In this document: positions 15,960 to 24,952 of the stretch, piece by piece
Position numbering within the stretch: position 1 is the first letter of the stretch
Layout: the number at the start of each line of letters is the position of its first letter
From: Bog-756 sp963756515
GTDB lineage: Bacteria > Actinomycetota > Acidimicrobiia > Acidimicrobiales > RAAP-2
Assembly: GCA_963756515.1 (NCBI GenBank)
Contig: CAVWNV010000003.1
Location: forward strand, 1-64,000
Direction of reading: 5' to 3'
Length of the DNA: 64,000 nucleotides
Translations under genes and position numbers: made by a program
The notes under the pieces: model-generated
Seen by the model: the letters and a program-made list of their open reading frames with translations, nothing else
What the model was told of the DNA's origin: nothing
Database searches by the model: none

Positions 15960-17349
15960 CCCAGTCCGGGATCAGCTCGTCCGGGAGGGAGGTGAGGTCA
16001 CCGGCCCCCAGGGTACAGCACAGGTCGCCTGGCCGGAGCAGGCCGCGCAGCACCCGGCGAAGGTCGGTCCGACCGGCCACGTAGGTCACGGGCTTGCCGG
16101 GGAACTCACGGAGGACGGCGTCGGCCACCAGGCGGCCGGAGACCCCCGGGACCGGCGCCTCGCCGGCTCCGTAGACATCGGTCACCACCACCTCGTCGGC
16201 ATCGGCGAAGGCCCGGCCGAATTCGGCCCACAGCTCGGCGGTGCGGCTGTAGCGGTGGGGCTGGAACACCGCCACCACCCTCGGCCATCCGCCATGGCGG
16301 GCCGCGGCCAGGGCCGCCTTGACCTCGCTGGGCAGGTGGGCGTAGTCGTCGACGAAGGTGACCTCGCCGGCGCTGCCCCGGAACTCGAACCGTCGGGCCA
16401 CGCCGGCGAACCGGGCCAGGGCCAGGGCCACCGTCTCGAACGGCACGCCGACGGCCAGGGCCGCCACGGCCGCCACGGCCGCGTTCCGAGCGTTGTGGAG
16501 GCCGGGAACCGGTGCGGCCAGGCGGCCCAACAACTCACCGGTCGGATCGACCAGACCGAAGGAGAGCGAGCTCCGGCCCAGTTCCACATCGACGATCCGA
16601 TAGGAGTTGCCCGGCGTCGTTCCCACGGTGTCGGCACCTCGGGACCGGCCGATCTCGGCCGCCACCTCGTCGTCGCCGCCCACCACCCGGTGGCCGGTGG
16701 CGCTGGCCACGAAGGTGTCGAAAGCCGAACGGATCGCCGCGAAGGACCCGTAATGGTCGAGATGGTCGGCCTCGACGTTCGTGACCACGGCGATCTCGGG
16801 CTCGAGCGAGAGGAAGGTGCCGTCGCTCTCGTCCGCCTCGACCACCAGCCAGTCGCCCTCGTCCCACACGGCGTTGGTGCCGATCTCGTTGACATCCCCT
16901 CCGATGAGGAACGAGGGGCGCACCCTGCCTTCCACCAGCAGGAGGGCCAGCATGGAGGCAGTGGTGGTCTTGCCGTGGGTGCCGGCAACGGCCACCACCC
17001 GACGGAGCGAGGCGATGGCCGCCAGCGACTCGGCCCGGGTCAGCACGGCGATGCCCCGCCTCTGTGCCTCGACGACCTCGGGGTTGTGCGGCGGGATGGC
17101 CGAGGACACCGTGACCAGGTCGGCGGTGCCCACATTGGCGGCGGCATGGCCGATGGCCACCCCGATGCCACCCGACTGCAGCCGCTCGGTGACCCCCGAG
17201 GCCTTCAGGTCGCTGCCGGTCACGTCATGGCCCATGGCGTGGAGGGCGGTGGCGATGGCACTCATGCCGGCCCCACCGATCCCCACCACGTGGACGGTGA
17301 CGGGGTGGTCGTGGTCGGCGATCATGGCGGCGGCATCGGAGGCGCTCAT
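15952..17349 (-). CDS. murC: UDP-N-acetylmuramate--L-alanine ligase
   Basis: A 465-residue ATP-dependent Mur ligase that adds the first amino acid, L-Ala, to UDP-MurNAc. The Rossmann start VHVVGIGGAGMSAIATALHAMGH (about residues 19-41) binds UDP, the ATP loop is VAVAGTHGKTTTASML, the metal/carbamate region has VVEADESDGTFL and NVEADHLDHYG, and the C-terminal domain begins at DDYAHLPSEVKAAL. The ATG overlaps the murG stop as ATGA. MurC is the only Mur ligase besides MurE in the window. Confidence 0.96.
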   Translation of the reverse strand: MSASDAAAMIADHDHPVTVHVVGIGGAGMSAIATALHAMGHDVTGSDLKASGVTERLQSGGIGVAIGHAAANVGTADLVTVSSAIPPHNPEVVEAQRRGIAVLTRAESLAAIASLRRVVAVAGTHGKTTTASMLALLLVEGRVRPSFLIGGDVNEIGTNAVWDEGDWLVVEADESDGTFLSLEPEIAVVTNVEADHLDHYGSFAAIRSAFDTFVASATGHRVVGGDDEVAAEIGRSRGADTVGTTPGNSYRIVDVELGRSSLSFGLVDPTGELLGRLAAPVPGLHNARNAAVAAVAALAVGVPFETVALALARFAGVARRFEFRGSAGEVTFVDDYAHLPSEVKAALAAARHGGWPRVVAVFQPHRYSRTAELWAEFGRAFADADEVVVTDVYGAGEAPVPGVSGRLVADAVLREFPGKPVTYVAGRTDLRRVLRGLLRPGDLCCTLGAGDLTSLPDELIPDWGG

Positions 17350-18506
17350 GCCGACCCCTCGGACCGCGGCGGGAGGGCGTAGGCCTCGACCAGCCGGGCC
17401 CCGGCGGCGGCGGCGTCCCGGCGGCCCAGTGCCGATGCGGCCCGGCCCATCGTCTCGAGCCGGGCCGGTTGGCCCAGCAGGTCGTCGAGGGTGGTGGCCA
17501 GCGTGCCGGCGTCGCAGTCGGCGTCGCTGACCAGCACCGCGGCCCCGACCCGTTCGAGGACCCGGGCGTTGGCCGTCTGGTGGTCCCCGGGGGCACCGGG
17601 CAGTGGCACCAGGACGGAGGGCACGCCGACCACGGCCAGTTCGGCCACGGTCATGGCCCCGGCCCGGCACACCACGACGTCGGCGGCGGCGTAGACCAAC
17701 TCCATGCTGGCCTGGTAGGGAACGCGGACGAAGGCCAGCCCACGGGACGAGGCATCGGGCCCCGGCCCGGTCGGTGCCGTGTCCCCCTCCCAGTCCCGTC
17801 GGCCGACGATGTGGTAGATCGAGCGGTCACCTCGGTCCTTCCAGCGGTCGACCAGTCCCTCCACGGCCAGGTTGATGCGGCGCGCCCCCAACGAGCCGCC
17901 GAAGACGGCCACGGTGGGTCGGTCCTCGGGCAGCCCGAGCTTGCGGCGGGCCGAGCGCCGCTCTTCGGCGCTGCGTCCGACGGCGGCGATCCCCGACCGG
18001 ACCGGCGTCCCGGTCACCACCGAACGTGGGAGCGGCGTCCCGTCCCAACCGACCGCGCTGGCCCTCGCCAACCGGCCGAACAGCCGGTTGGCGGCACCCG
18101 GCACCGCGTCGACGTTGACCAGGACCAACGGCACGCCGAGCACCACCGCCGCCAACGACGCCGCCAGGCTGGCGTACCCGCCGACGGAGACCACCACCTG
18201 GGGGCGGCGGCGCCGGACGACGGTGAGCCCGCGCCCGGCCGCCACGGCCAGTCCGACCACGGCGCCGACGTTGGCCACCATGTCACGAGGCCGGAGGCTG
18301 CGTACGATGCCGCGCCCGGGTAGCAGGGTGTAGGGGAATCCCCGGCCCTCCAGAGTCTGGCGGTCCTGGCCGTGTGTCGCTCCCACGAACTCGATGCTGC
18401 CACGTTCATGCCCTGCGGCGACCAGCGCCTCGGCGATGGCCAGGGCCGGCTGCAGATGACCGGCGGTGCCGCCTCCGGTCACGAGGGCAAACCGCTCCCC
18501 CGTCAC
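17346..18506 (-). CDS. murG: Lipid II synthase (GlcNAc transferase) MurG
   Basis: A 386-residue GT28 glycosyltransferase at the inner membrane face that adds GlcNAc to lipid I. The N-terminal glycine loop ALVTGGGTAGHLQPALAIAEAL is at residues 7-28, the second loop is VVVSVGGYASLAASLAA, and the donor domain has AVFGGSLGARRIN and CRAGAMTVAELAVVGVPSVLVPLPGAPGDHQTANA. The start is GTG at 18506, overlapping the ftsW stop as GTGA. The much longer open frame upstream is an ftsW shadow. Confidence 0.95.
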   Translation of the reverse strand: MTGERFALVTGGGTAGHLQPALAIAEALVAAGHERGSIEFVGATHGQDRQTLEGRGFPYTLLPGRGIVRSLRPRDMVANVGAVVGLAVAAGRGLTVVRRRRPQVVVSVGGYASLAASLAAVVLGVPLVLVNVDAVPGAANRLFGRLARASAVGWDGTPLPRSVVTGTPVRSGIAAVGRSAEERRSARRKLGLPEDRPTVAVFGGSLGARRINLAVEGLVDRWKDRGDRSIYHIVGRRDWEGDTAPTGPGPDASSRGLAFVRVPYQASMELVYAAADVVVCRAGAMTVAELAVVGVPSVLVPLPGAPGDHQTANARVLERVGAAVLVSDADCDAGTLATTLDDLLGQPARLETMGRAASALGRRDAAAAGARLVEAYALPPRSEGSA

Positions 18507-19783
18507 CGCGTGGCAGGTCGTCGTCGCTGGCTGTGGACCGTGGGCACGGTGCGCTCGTGGGACGCGATGTTGATCAGGATGCCGACGGCGGCCATGGTGA
18601 TGATCAGGGACGAGCCACCGAAGGAGATGAAGGGCAGCGGGATCCCCGTGACCGGCAGCACGCCGATCACCGCACCAATGTTGATGACGGCCTGGCTGGT
18701 GATCCAGGTGGTGATGCCCACCGCCAGCAGGCTGCCGAAACGGTCCGGCGCCCGGGTCGCGGCCCGGAGCCCGAACCAGGCCAGGGCGAAGAACAGGGAC
18801 AGGAGCACCACCGCCCCGAACAGGCCCAGCTCCTCGCCCACCACCGAGAAGATGAAGTCGGTGTGGGCATTGGGCAGCAGGCCCCATTTCTGGCGTCCGC
18901 CCCCGAGGCCCAGTCCGAACACATGTCCGGAGCCCAGTCCGATGAGCGACTGCCACACCTGGTAGCCGGAGCCGGACTTGTTGGCCCCTGGGTTGAGGAA
19001 GGAGAGGATCCGATCACGCCGGTAGGGGTCGGCCAGCCCCACCACGATGGCCAACCCCACGAACGAGCCCACGATCTTCATGATGGGGGCCATCGGCACC
19101 CCGCCCATGAAGAGGATGCCGAAGGCGATGCAGCTCAGGACCAGTGCCGTCCCCATGTCCGGCTGCTTGAGGATGAGCACCCCCGAGATCCCGAGTACGG
19201 CCAGGACCGGCACGATGACCATCTTCGGCTCGCTCGTGCGGTCGGACCGGCGGGCAAGGAGGTCGGCGGCGAAGACGGCCAGGGCCAGCTTCATCAGCTC
19301 CGACGGCTGGATCTGGAGCATCCCGACCCCGAGCCACCGTGACGAGCCCCCGGCCGAGACGCCGAAGTGGGGCACGAGCACCAGCACCAGCAATCCCATC
19401 GTCACCACGACCAAGGGACCCCGGATGGTCCGCCACTTCCGGTAGTCGACCCTGGCCAGGATGAGCAGGGCCGCGGTCCCGACCCCCATCCACATGACCT
19501 GGCGGACGAGGATGGCCCAGGGCGAGCCGTACAGGCCGAGGGAGATGACCGGGGAGGCGGAGCCCACCATGATCAACCCGAACACGCAGAGCACGCCGAC
19601 CAGGAGCGCGATGGACGGGGCGGTGCCCAACTTCGAGAGCCACCCCCCCACCTTCGTCCTCGGAGGGGCCCCCGGTGCCGGCCGGGTCGCGACCCGGGGG
19701 GCCGGGCGACGCCTGACCCGGGCGGTGGTGCTGGGGCCGCGTCCCCGGGTCGACTCGCGGGTGCTCGTGGCTCGGTCAGTCAC
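18503..19783 (-). CDS. ftsW: SEDS-family lipid II polymerase FtsW
   Basis: A 426-residue polytopic membrane protein with about ten membrane segments after an Arg/Thr/Pro-rich cytoplasmic N-terminus of about 50 residues. FtsW polymerises lipid II at the septum with its partner FtsI. SEDS signatures are present: GSSRWLGVGMLQIQPSELMKLAL, LKQPDMGTALVL, NAHTDFIFSVVGEELGLFGA and GIPLPFISFGGSSL. It could in principle be RodA, but its place between mraY and murG supports FtsW. A 186-base gap with a hairpin separates it from mraY, where murD usually lies. Confidence 0.94.
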   Translation of the reverse strand: MTDRATSTRESTRGRGPSTTARVRRRPAPRVATRPAPGAPPRTKVGGWLSKLGTAPSIALLVGVLCVFGLIMVGSASPVISLGLYGSPWAILVRQVMWMGVGTAALLILARVDYRKWRTIRGPLVVVTMGLLVLVLVPHFGVSAGGSSRWLGVGMLQIQPSELMKLALAVFAADLLARRSDRTSEPKMVIVPVLAVLGISGVLILKQPDMGTALVLSCIAFGILFMGGVPMAPIMKIVGSFVGLAIVVGLADPYRRDRILSFLNPGANKSGSGYQVWQSLIGLGSGHVFGLGLGGGRQKWGLLPNAHTDFIFSVVGEELGLFGAVVLLSLFFALAWFGLRAATRAPDRFGSLLAVGITTWITSQAVINIGAVIGVLPVTGIPLPFISFGGSSLIITMAAVGILINIASHERTVPTVHSQRRRPATR

Positions 19784-19868
19784 GGTGGTCTCCTCGATGT
19801 CGTGGGCAGGTGCAGCGGACGACAGGAGGGGCGGAGCGGGGCCGACACATCCCTCTAGCCTCGCCCAA

Positions 19869-19886
19869 CACCACCCCAGGGTGGTG
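19869..19886. terminator. Hairpin in the mraY-ftsW gap
   Basis: CACCACCC and GGGTGGTG form an 8-base-pair inverted repeat around a CA centre (a real loop would be four or more bases). It lies 84 bases after the mraY stop, with no U-tract, so it may be an attenuator or RNA-processing site instead of a terminator. Confidence 0.4.
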
Positions 19887-19969
19887 GGATCCCCCCGGTC
19901 GGGGCGCGGCCGGCCGGTCGGGCGTCACCGGGTCGTGAACCGACCGTGGCCCGGGAGGGGGCACCGGCA

Positions 19970-21001
19970 TCACACCCGGCCCACCGAGAGGAAGTCCCCG
20001 TAGAAGATGCCCAGGCCCAGGGCGGCAAAGAGCCCGGCCAGGATCCAGAACCGGACGATGACCGTGGTCTCGGGCCAGCCCATCAACTCGAAGTGGTGGT
20101 GGAGCGGGGCCATACGGAAGACCCGTCGGTGGAAGAGCCGGAAGCTCACCACCTGGATCACGACCGAGAGCGTGATGATCACGAACAGTCCGCCGATCAC
20201 CACCAGCAGGAGATCGAGGTTCATGAGCAGGCACAGGGCGGCCAGACCCGAACCGATGGACAAGGACCCGGTGTCACCCATGAAGATCTTGGCCGGGGCT
20301 GCATTCCACCAGAGGAATCCCAGGCAGGCTCCGGCCAGGGCCACCGAGGCCAGGGCCAGGTCGAGGGCGTCGGGAACGTGGTAGATGGCGAAGTGGCGGT
20401 ACTGCCAGTAGCCGATGATGGCCAGGCAGGCGAAGCAGAACGTCGACGATCCGGCGGCCAGGCCGTCCAATCCGTCGGTCAGGTTCACGGCGTTGGCGGA
20501 GGCGGCGATGATGACGGTGGCCCACACCACCCACACAGCGGTGCCCATGTGCAGACCGATGGAGTCGTACCGGGTGAACGAAAGCGTGGTCGAGGCATGG
20601 GCCCAGTACACGGCGAGCAGGGAGAAGAGCACGCCCAGGGCGATCTGTGAGCCGAACTTGGTCCGCTTGTTGAGCCCCAGGCTCCGGCGGTGCCGGACCT
20701 TGATCCAGTCGTCGGCGAACCCGATGGCGGCGGCACCGAGGACGGCCAGCATGATCAGCGCGCCCGACCGGGAGAACGTGACACCGGGGATGGCGTGGGC
20801 GGTGAGGTAGCCGATGGCCACCGCGGCCACGATGCCGATACCACCCATGGTCGGGGTCCCGGCCTTGGCGATGTGGACCTGGGGGCCGTCCTCCCGTATC
20901 TGTTGGCCGATGTTGTTCTTGATGAGCCAACGGATCAGCATCGGCGTGGACAGCACGGCGATCCAGAGGGCCACCCCTCCCGATGTCATGAGGGAGATCA
21001 C
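19970..21001 (-). CDS. mraY: Phospho-MurNAc-pentapeptide translocase
   Basis: A 343-residue polytopic membrane enzyme that attaches phospho-MurNAc-pentapeptide to undecaprenyl phosphate to make lipid I. About ten hydrophobic segments are visible. The loops hold the family motifs GTPTMGGIGIV, GFADDWIKV (Asp-Asp pair), ANAVNLTDGLDGLA, FMGDTGSL and MAPLHHHFELMGWPE (the triple His). The GTG start at 21001 overlaps the murE stop as GTGA; an internal ATG at 20989 is the alternative. Normally murF lies between murE and mraY; here they overlap directly. Confidence 0.95.
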   Translation of the reverse strand: MISLMTSGGVALWIAVLSTPMLIRWLIKNNIGQQIREDGPQVHIAKAGTPTMGGIGIVAAVAIGYLTAHAIPGVTFSRSGALIMLAVLGAAAIGFADDWIKVRHRRSLGLNKRTKFGSQIALGVLFSLLAVYWAHASTTLSFTRYDSIGLHMGTAVWVVWATVIIAASANAVNLTDGLDGLAAGSSTFCFACLAIIGYWQYRHFAIYHVPDALDLALASVALAGACLGFLWWNAAPAKIFMGDTGSLSIGSGLAALCLLMNLDLLLVVIGGLFVIITLSVVIQVVSFRLFHRRVFRMAPLHHHFELMGWPETTVIVRFWILAGLFAALGLGIFYGDFLSVGRV

Positions 21002-22419
21002 GCCGATCCCGCCCCGAAACGGTCGGCCAGGGCCCGCCGGGCCTCGACCCGGTCGTCGAACGGCCACGATCTGCCCTGGGCCGTCTGTGTGGTCTCGTGC
21101 CCCTTGCCGGCCAGCAGGACGACGTCCCCGGGTTCGGCCGCCCTAACGGCCCGGCCGATGGCCCGGGCACGGTCGGGCTCGACCACGACCGGGGCGAACT
21201 CGCCGGTGCCGCCGCGGATGTCCTCGATGATGGCGTCGGGATCCTCCGAGCGGGGGTTGTCGGATGTGAGCACGATGACGTCGGCGTGGCGCGCGGCCAC
21301 CGCCCCCATCTCGGATCGTTTCCCCTGGTCACGATCGCCCCCACATCCGAACAGGCAGATGACACGGCCCGGGCCGGCCAGGTCACGGGCCGCGGCCAGC
21401 GCCCGGTCCAGGGCCGCCGGGGTGTGGGCGTAGTCCACGATCACCGACACCGGCTCGCCCGTCGTCACCACTTCCATCCGACCGGGGACGGGTCCCGCCC
21501 CGGACACGCCTTCGACCACGGTGCGCTCGTCCACCCCCAACTCCGTGGCCACCGTGGCCGCCACCAGGAAGTTGTCGATATTGAAGGCCCCGGTCAGGGG
21601 AAGTTCGACCGTGAGGCCCCGCCAGCGGAACGTCGACCTCCCGACCTCGGCCACGACCTCGGTGGCCTCGGAGCTCCGCACCTCGACCACCGACCGGCGG
21701 CCCAGCTCCGAGGCCAGTCGTCCACCCCAGGGGTCGTCCACGAAGATGACCGACGACCGCACCCGCGACGAATCGAACAACCCGGCTTTGGCCTGGTAGT
21801 ACGCCTCCATCGACCCGTGGTGGTCGAGGTGGTCCCGACTGAGGTTGGTGAACGCCGCCACGTCGAAGACGATGGCGTCGACCCGGTGCTCCGTCATGGC
21901 GTGCGACGACACCTCCATGGCCACGGCCCGGTCACCGCGGTCACGGAACTCGGCCAGCAGGCGCTGGAGATCGGGTGCCTCGGGCGTGGTGCGCGCCCCC
22001 ACCAGGGTGCCGATCACGCCGGTGGGTACGGCGGCATGCTCGAGCACGGCCCGGACGAGCTGGGTCACCGTCGTCTTGCCGTTGGTACCGGTGACCCCGA
22101 TCATCCGCATGGCCCGGGACGGGTGGTCGTAGAAGGACGAGGCCACCGAGGCCATGGCCGTCCGCAGGCCGCCGTCGGGCACCCGCGCCTGGGTCACATC
22201 GAGGTCGAGGAACCGTTCGCAGAGGAGCGCGGTGGCACCTCGACCAACCGCCTCGGCCGCGTAGCGATGTCCGTCGGTGTGGGTCCCGGGCACGCAGCAG
22301 AAGAGGGAGCCCACCGTCACCTGTCGGCTGTCGAACTCGATCGAACGCACCTCGGTGGCGGCCGGGTCACCGCGCAGCTCTACCGCTTCGATGTCGAGCA
22401 GCAACGCGCTCATCTGCAC
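20998..22419 (-). CDS. murE: UDP-MurNAc-Ala-Glu:meso-DAP ligase
   Basis: A 473-residue ATP-dependent Mur ligase adding the third stem residue. IEFDSRQVTVGSLFCCVPGTHTDGH is the UDP-binding region, IGVTGTNGKTTVTQL the ATP loop (about residues 106-120), AMEVSSHAM and FTNLSRDHLDHHGSMEAYYQAKAGLF the catalytic region, and VIVDYAHTPAALDRAL the linker to domain 3. The motif TSDNPRSEDP contains DNPR, typical of ligases that use meso-diaminopimelate, which agrees with the dap genes here. It follows ftsI by 62 bases and overlaps mraY. Confidence 0.95.
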   Translation of the reverse strand: MQMSALLLDIEAVELRGDPAATEVRSIEFDSRQVTVGSLFCCVPGTHTDGHRYAAEAVGRGATALLCERFLDLDVTQARVPDGGLRTAMASVASSFYDHPSRAMRMIGVTGTNGKTTVTQLVRAVLEHAAVPTGVIGTLVGARTTPEAPDLQRLLAEFRDRGDRAVAMEVSSHAMTEHRVDAIVFDVAAFTNLSRDHLDHHGSMEAYYQAKAGLFDSSRVRSSVIFVDDPWGGRLASELGRRSVVEVRSSEATEVVAEVGRSTFRWRGLTVELPLTGAFNIDNFLVAATVATELGVDERTVVEGVSGAGPVPGRMEVVTTGEPVSVIVDYAHTPAALDRALAAARDLAGPGRVICLFGCGGDRDQGKRSEMGAVAARHADVIVLTSDNPRSEDPDAIIEDIRGGTGEFAPVVVEPDRARAIGRAVRAAEPGDVVLLAGKGHETTQTAQGRSWPFDDRVEARRALADRFGAGSA

Positions 22420-22481
22420 GGCGATGTGGCCCGCGGGCTCCGGCCGGGGTGGAGGAGCGGGCGCGCCTGGCGCGGGCCCAC

Positions 22482-24392
22482 CTAGGGCCCTTCCGTCGTC
22501 GCTCCGGTCGGCACCGAGGTGGTGCCGGTGCTCCCCACTGCCGAGCTCGAGGCCGAGGTGGTGGCCGTGGCGGTAGTGGGTATGCCGTAGTGGTGCAGGG
22601 CATAGGCCATGATCGTCGAGAACACCGGCGCAGCCACGGCCCCACCGTAGATGGGTGTGGGGTGGTCCAGCACCACCACCGCCGAGAGCACGGGGTTCTC
22701 GGCCGGGGCGAAGCCTGCGAACGAGCCGACATAGGCTCCGGAGATGTAGCCCAGGTGGTTGGGGTCGGGGATCTGGGCCGTGCCGGTCTTACCGGCCACC
22801 GTGTACCCGTCGATGGCGGCACTGGTTCCGGTGCCCGACGCCACCACGCCCTCCAGCATCTGGACCAGCTCGGCGTTCGTGGTCGGGTCGATGACCCGGT
22901 GGGACGTCGAGGGATGGGCCGGAACCACCGTCCCCGAGGGTGACACGGTGGCCCGGACCAGCCGCGGCTTGACGAACACCCCGCCGTTGGCGACGGAGTT
23001 GTAGGCATCGAGTATCTGCTGCGCGGTCACCGCGTCGTCCTGTCCGATGGGGGTGGAGCCGATCGAGGTGCCCGTCCACGCCGACGCGCCCGGCACGAGT
23101 CCCTCCGACTCACCCGGGATCCCGAGTCCGGTGGGCTTGCCGAACCCCAGGTTGGAGATCTGCGACAGCAGGCGGTTCTCCCCCAGCGCCTGCGCCACTT
23201 CGATGGTGCCGACGTTCGACGACTGGGCCAGGATCTGGCTCGCGGTCAGACGTTCGGTCCCGTGCGCTTCGGCGTCGTGGAAGGTGTACGTACCCATCGG
23301 GAGCGAGGCGGGGACCTCGATCGGCTGGTTCGGGGTGGTGATGCCCGAGGACAGGGCCGCCGAGAACGTGACCAGCTTGAACACCGATCCCGGTTCGTAG
23401 ACCCAGGTCGCGGCGGTATTCGAGGGGGCCTCCTCCACCCCGGCAGGGAGGGTGTCGGCGGTGGAGGCCAGGGCGGGGCCCGACGTTGAGCCCGAGGAGG
23501 AGGACGTACCGGCGGTACGGGTGTCGGCCACCGTGGTGGCCCCGCCAGCCGGGGTGGCCGGGGTGGCCGGGGTGGCCGGGGCCCCGGTGGTGGCCGAGCC
23601 CGCGGTGGACTGGAGGTCGGCCATGGCCAGGATGTCGCCCGTCTTCACGTCCATGACCACCGCCGTGCCGCTGTAGGCGTGGGACGCAGAGATCTCCGCG
23701 GCCAGGGCCTGCTCGGCGACGTACTGCACGGACTCGTCGATGGTCAGCTCGAGCCCGTCCCCGGGCCGGGCCGCGACCGAGGCCTTTCCGGTCCCGGGCA
23801 GTGTCGCCCCGTCCGGCGCCTCGAGCAGGCTCTTCCGCCCGGCCTTGCCGGCCAGGAGCGACTGGTACTCGTACTCCAATCCCGACGAACCGGTCCCGGC
23901 CCAGTTGACGGTGCCCACCACCGGCAGGGCCAGCTGGCCGTCCGGCTCCACGCGCTGGGCCTCGGGGACGAGGTTGATACCGGTCAGTCCGAGGGCGGTC
24001 ACCTTGGCCGCCACCGCATCGGAGACCCGGTGGGCGAGGTAGACGAAACCCGAATGCTCGGTGAGCTCGACCCGGAGTTTGTCGTCAGGTACGCGCAGCA
24101 CCGGCGACAACGCGTCGGCGATGGCGCGTGGGTGGCTGATCAGCAGCGGATCGGCCACCACCGTCTGTTTGGTGACCGACTCTGCCAGCACTTCCCCGTT
24201 CCGGTCGTAGATACCGCCGCGCACGGCAGGCACGGTCACGGACTGGCTCAGCTCGGAGGCCGAGAGCGAGGCGTAGTGCTGATGGGAGAACTCCTGCACC
24301 TTGACCAGCTGGAAGACCAGGGCCAGGAACACCAGGACCAGGACCAGTCGCATGGCGCGTGAACGCCGACCCAGCAGGATCGCCGGGCTCAC
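22482..24392 (-). CDS. ftsI: Septal transpeptidase FtsI (class B PBP)
   Basis: A 636-residue peptidoglycan D,D-transpeptidase. A single membrane segment (about residues 15-31) is followed by the PBP dimer region (VRGGIYDRNGEVLAESV) and the transpeptidase domain with SVFK at 336-339 (catalytic Ser336), SSN at 391-393 and KTGTAQ at 535-540. Residues about 262-326 are an extra Ala/Thr/Ser/Gly/Pro-rich segment inserted just ahead of the active-site SVFK, where most homologues have a short loop. No PASTA domain is present; the C-terminus is a Ser/Thr tail. The GTG start overlaps the ftsL-like stop as GTGA. Confidence 0.94.
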   Translation of the reverse strand: MSPAILLGRRSRAMRLVLVLVFLALVFQLVKVQEFSHQHYASLSASELSQSVTVPAVRGGIYDRNGEVLAESVTKQTVVADPLLISHPRAIADALSPVLRVPDDKLRVELTEHSGFVYLAHRVSDAVAAKVTALGLTGINLVPEAQRVEPDGQLALPVVGTVNWAGTGSSGLEYEYQSLLAGKAGRKSLLEAPDGATLPGTGKASVAARPGDGLELTIDESVQYVAEQALAAEISASHAYSGTAVVMDVKTGDILAMADLQSTAGSATTGAPATPATPATPAGGATTVADTRTAGTSSSSGSTSGPALASTADTLPAGVEEAPSNTAATWVYEPGSVFKLVTFSAALSSGITTPNQPIEVPASLPMGTYTFHDAEAHGTERLTASQILAQSSNVGTIEVAQALGENRLLSQISNLGFGKPTGLGIPGESEGLVPGASAWTGTSIGSTPIGQDDAVTAQQILDAYNSVANGGVFVKPRLVRATVSPSGTVVPAHPSTSHRVIDPTTNAELVQMLEGVVASGTGTSAAIDGYTVAGKTGTAQIPDPNHLGYISGAYVGSFAGFAPAENPVLSAVVVLDHPTPIYGGAVAAPVFSTIMAYALHHYGIPTTATATTSASSSAVGSTGTTSVPTGATTEGP

Positions 24393-24952
24393 CGCTGGGC
24401 CGGGGTGGTCGACGCTGGCTTCGAGGAGGAGGTGGCCGGCGCGGACGCCGCCGTCGGATTGGCGTTCGATGCCGATCCCACGGCCGACGAGGCCGCGCCG
24501 GACGAGGCCGGAACGGTCTCGGGAACGAGATGGGGAGGCGGTAGCGGAACCCGGAGCGAGACCTCGGGCAGATAGACGACCTGGGTTGCCGCCACGAGTC
24601 CCTCGCGCTCGGCCTGGCTCACCACAAGGGGGGGCGCGGCCTTCCAGGCCACATCGGACTGGAGCGCCTTCTGGGTCGCTACGGCCGAGGCCAGCTCCTG
24701 TTGCACGGCTGACAGGCGTACCTGGCCCTGGGCCACCTGGGCGTCGCCGACCACCACGGCCAACAGGCTCCCGACGATGAGGAGGCCCGAGGCCCACATG
24801 GCCGACCGGCGGACGGCTCGGGGTCCGGTCCGGCGCCGGGGCGCAGGCTCGAAGAGCCGGAGGTGTGGTCGACGGGCTCCGTGCGTGTCCGGAGAGGCGC
24901 TGCCGGTACGGGACGAGGCGCGACGGACGGCGGCATCGGCCGGCGGGGCCAT
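24389..24952 (-). CDS. FtsL-like divisome membrane protein
   Basis: A 187-residue bitopic protein in the ftsL position between rsmH and ftsI. A basic cytoplasmic region (residues 1-50, RRPHLRLFEPAPRRRTGPRAVRR) precedes one membrane segment (about 52-69) and a short coiled stretch (VRLSAVQQELASAVATQKALQSDV), which matches FtsL/FtsB architecture. The rest is a Pro/Ser/Ala-rich tail. FtsL joins FtsB and FtsQ to activate FtsWI. Sequence identity in this family is low, so the assignment rests on position and topology. Its ATG overlaps the rsmH stop (TGATG). Confidence 0.8.
   Translation of the reverse strand: MAPPADAAVRRASSRTGSASPDTHGARRPHLRLFEPAPRRRTGPRAVRRSAMWASGLLIVGSLLAVVVGDAQVAQGQVRLSAVQQELASAVATQKALQSDVAWKAAPPLVVSQAEREGLVAATQVVYLPEVSLRVPLPPPHLVPETVPASSGAASSAVGSASNANPTAASAPATSSSKPASTTPAQR

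Noticed and set aside
19970..21067. murF or murD remnants around mraY
   Set aside because: No Mur-ligase ATP loop or DNPR-like motif occurs in either strand of the gaps; murE-mraY overlap leaves no room.
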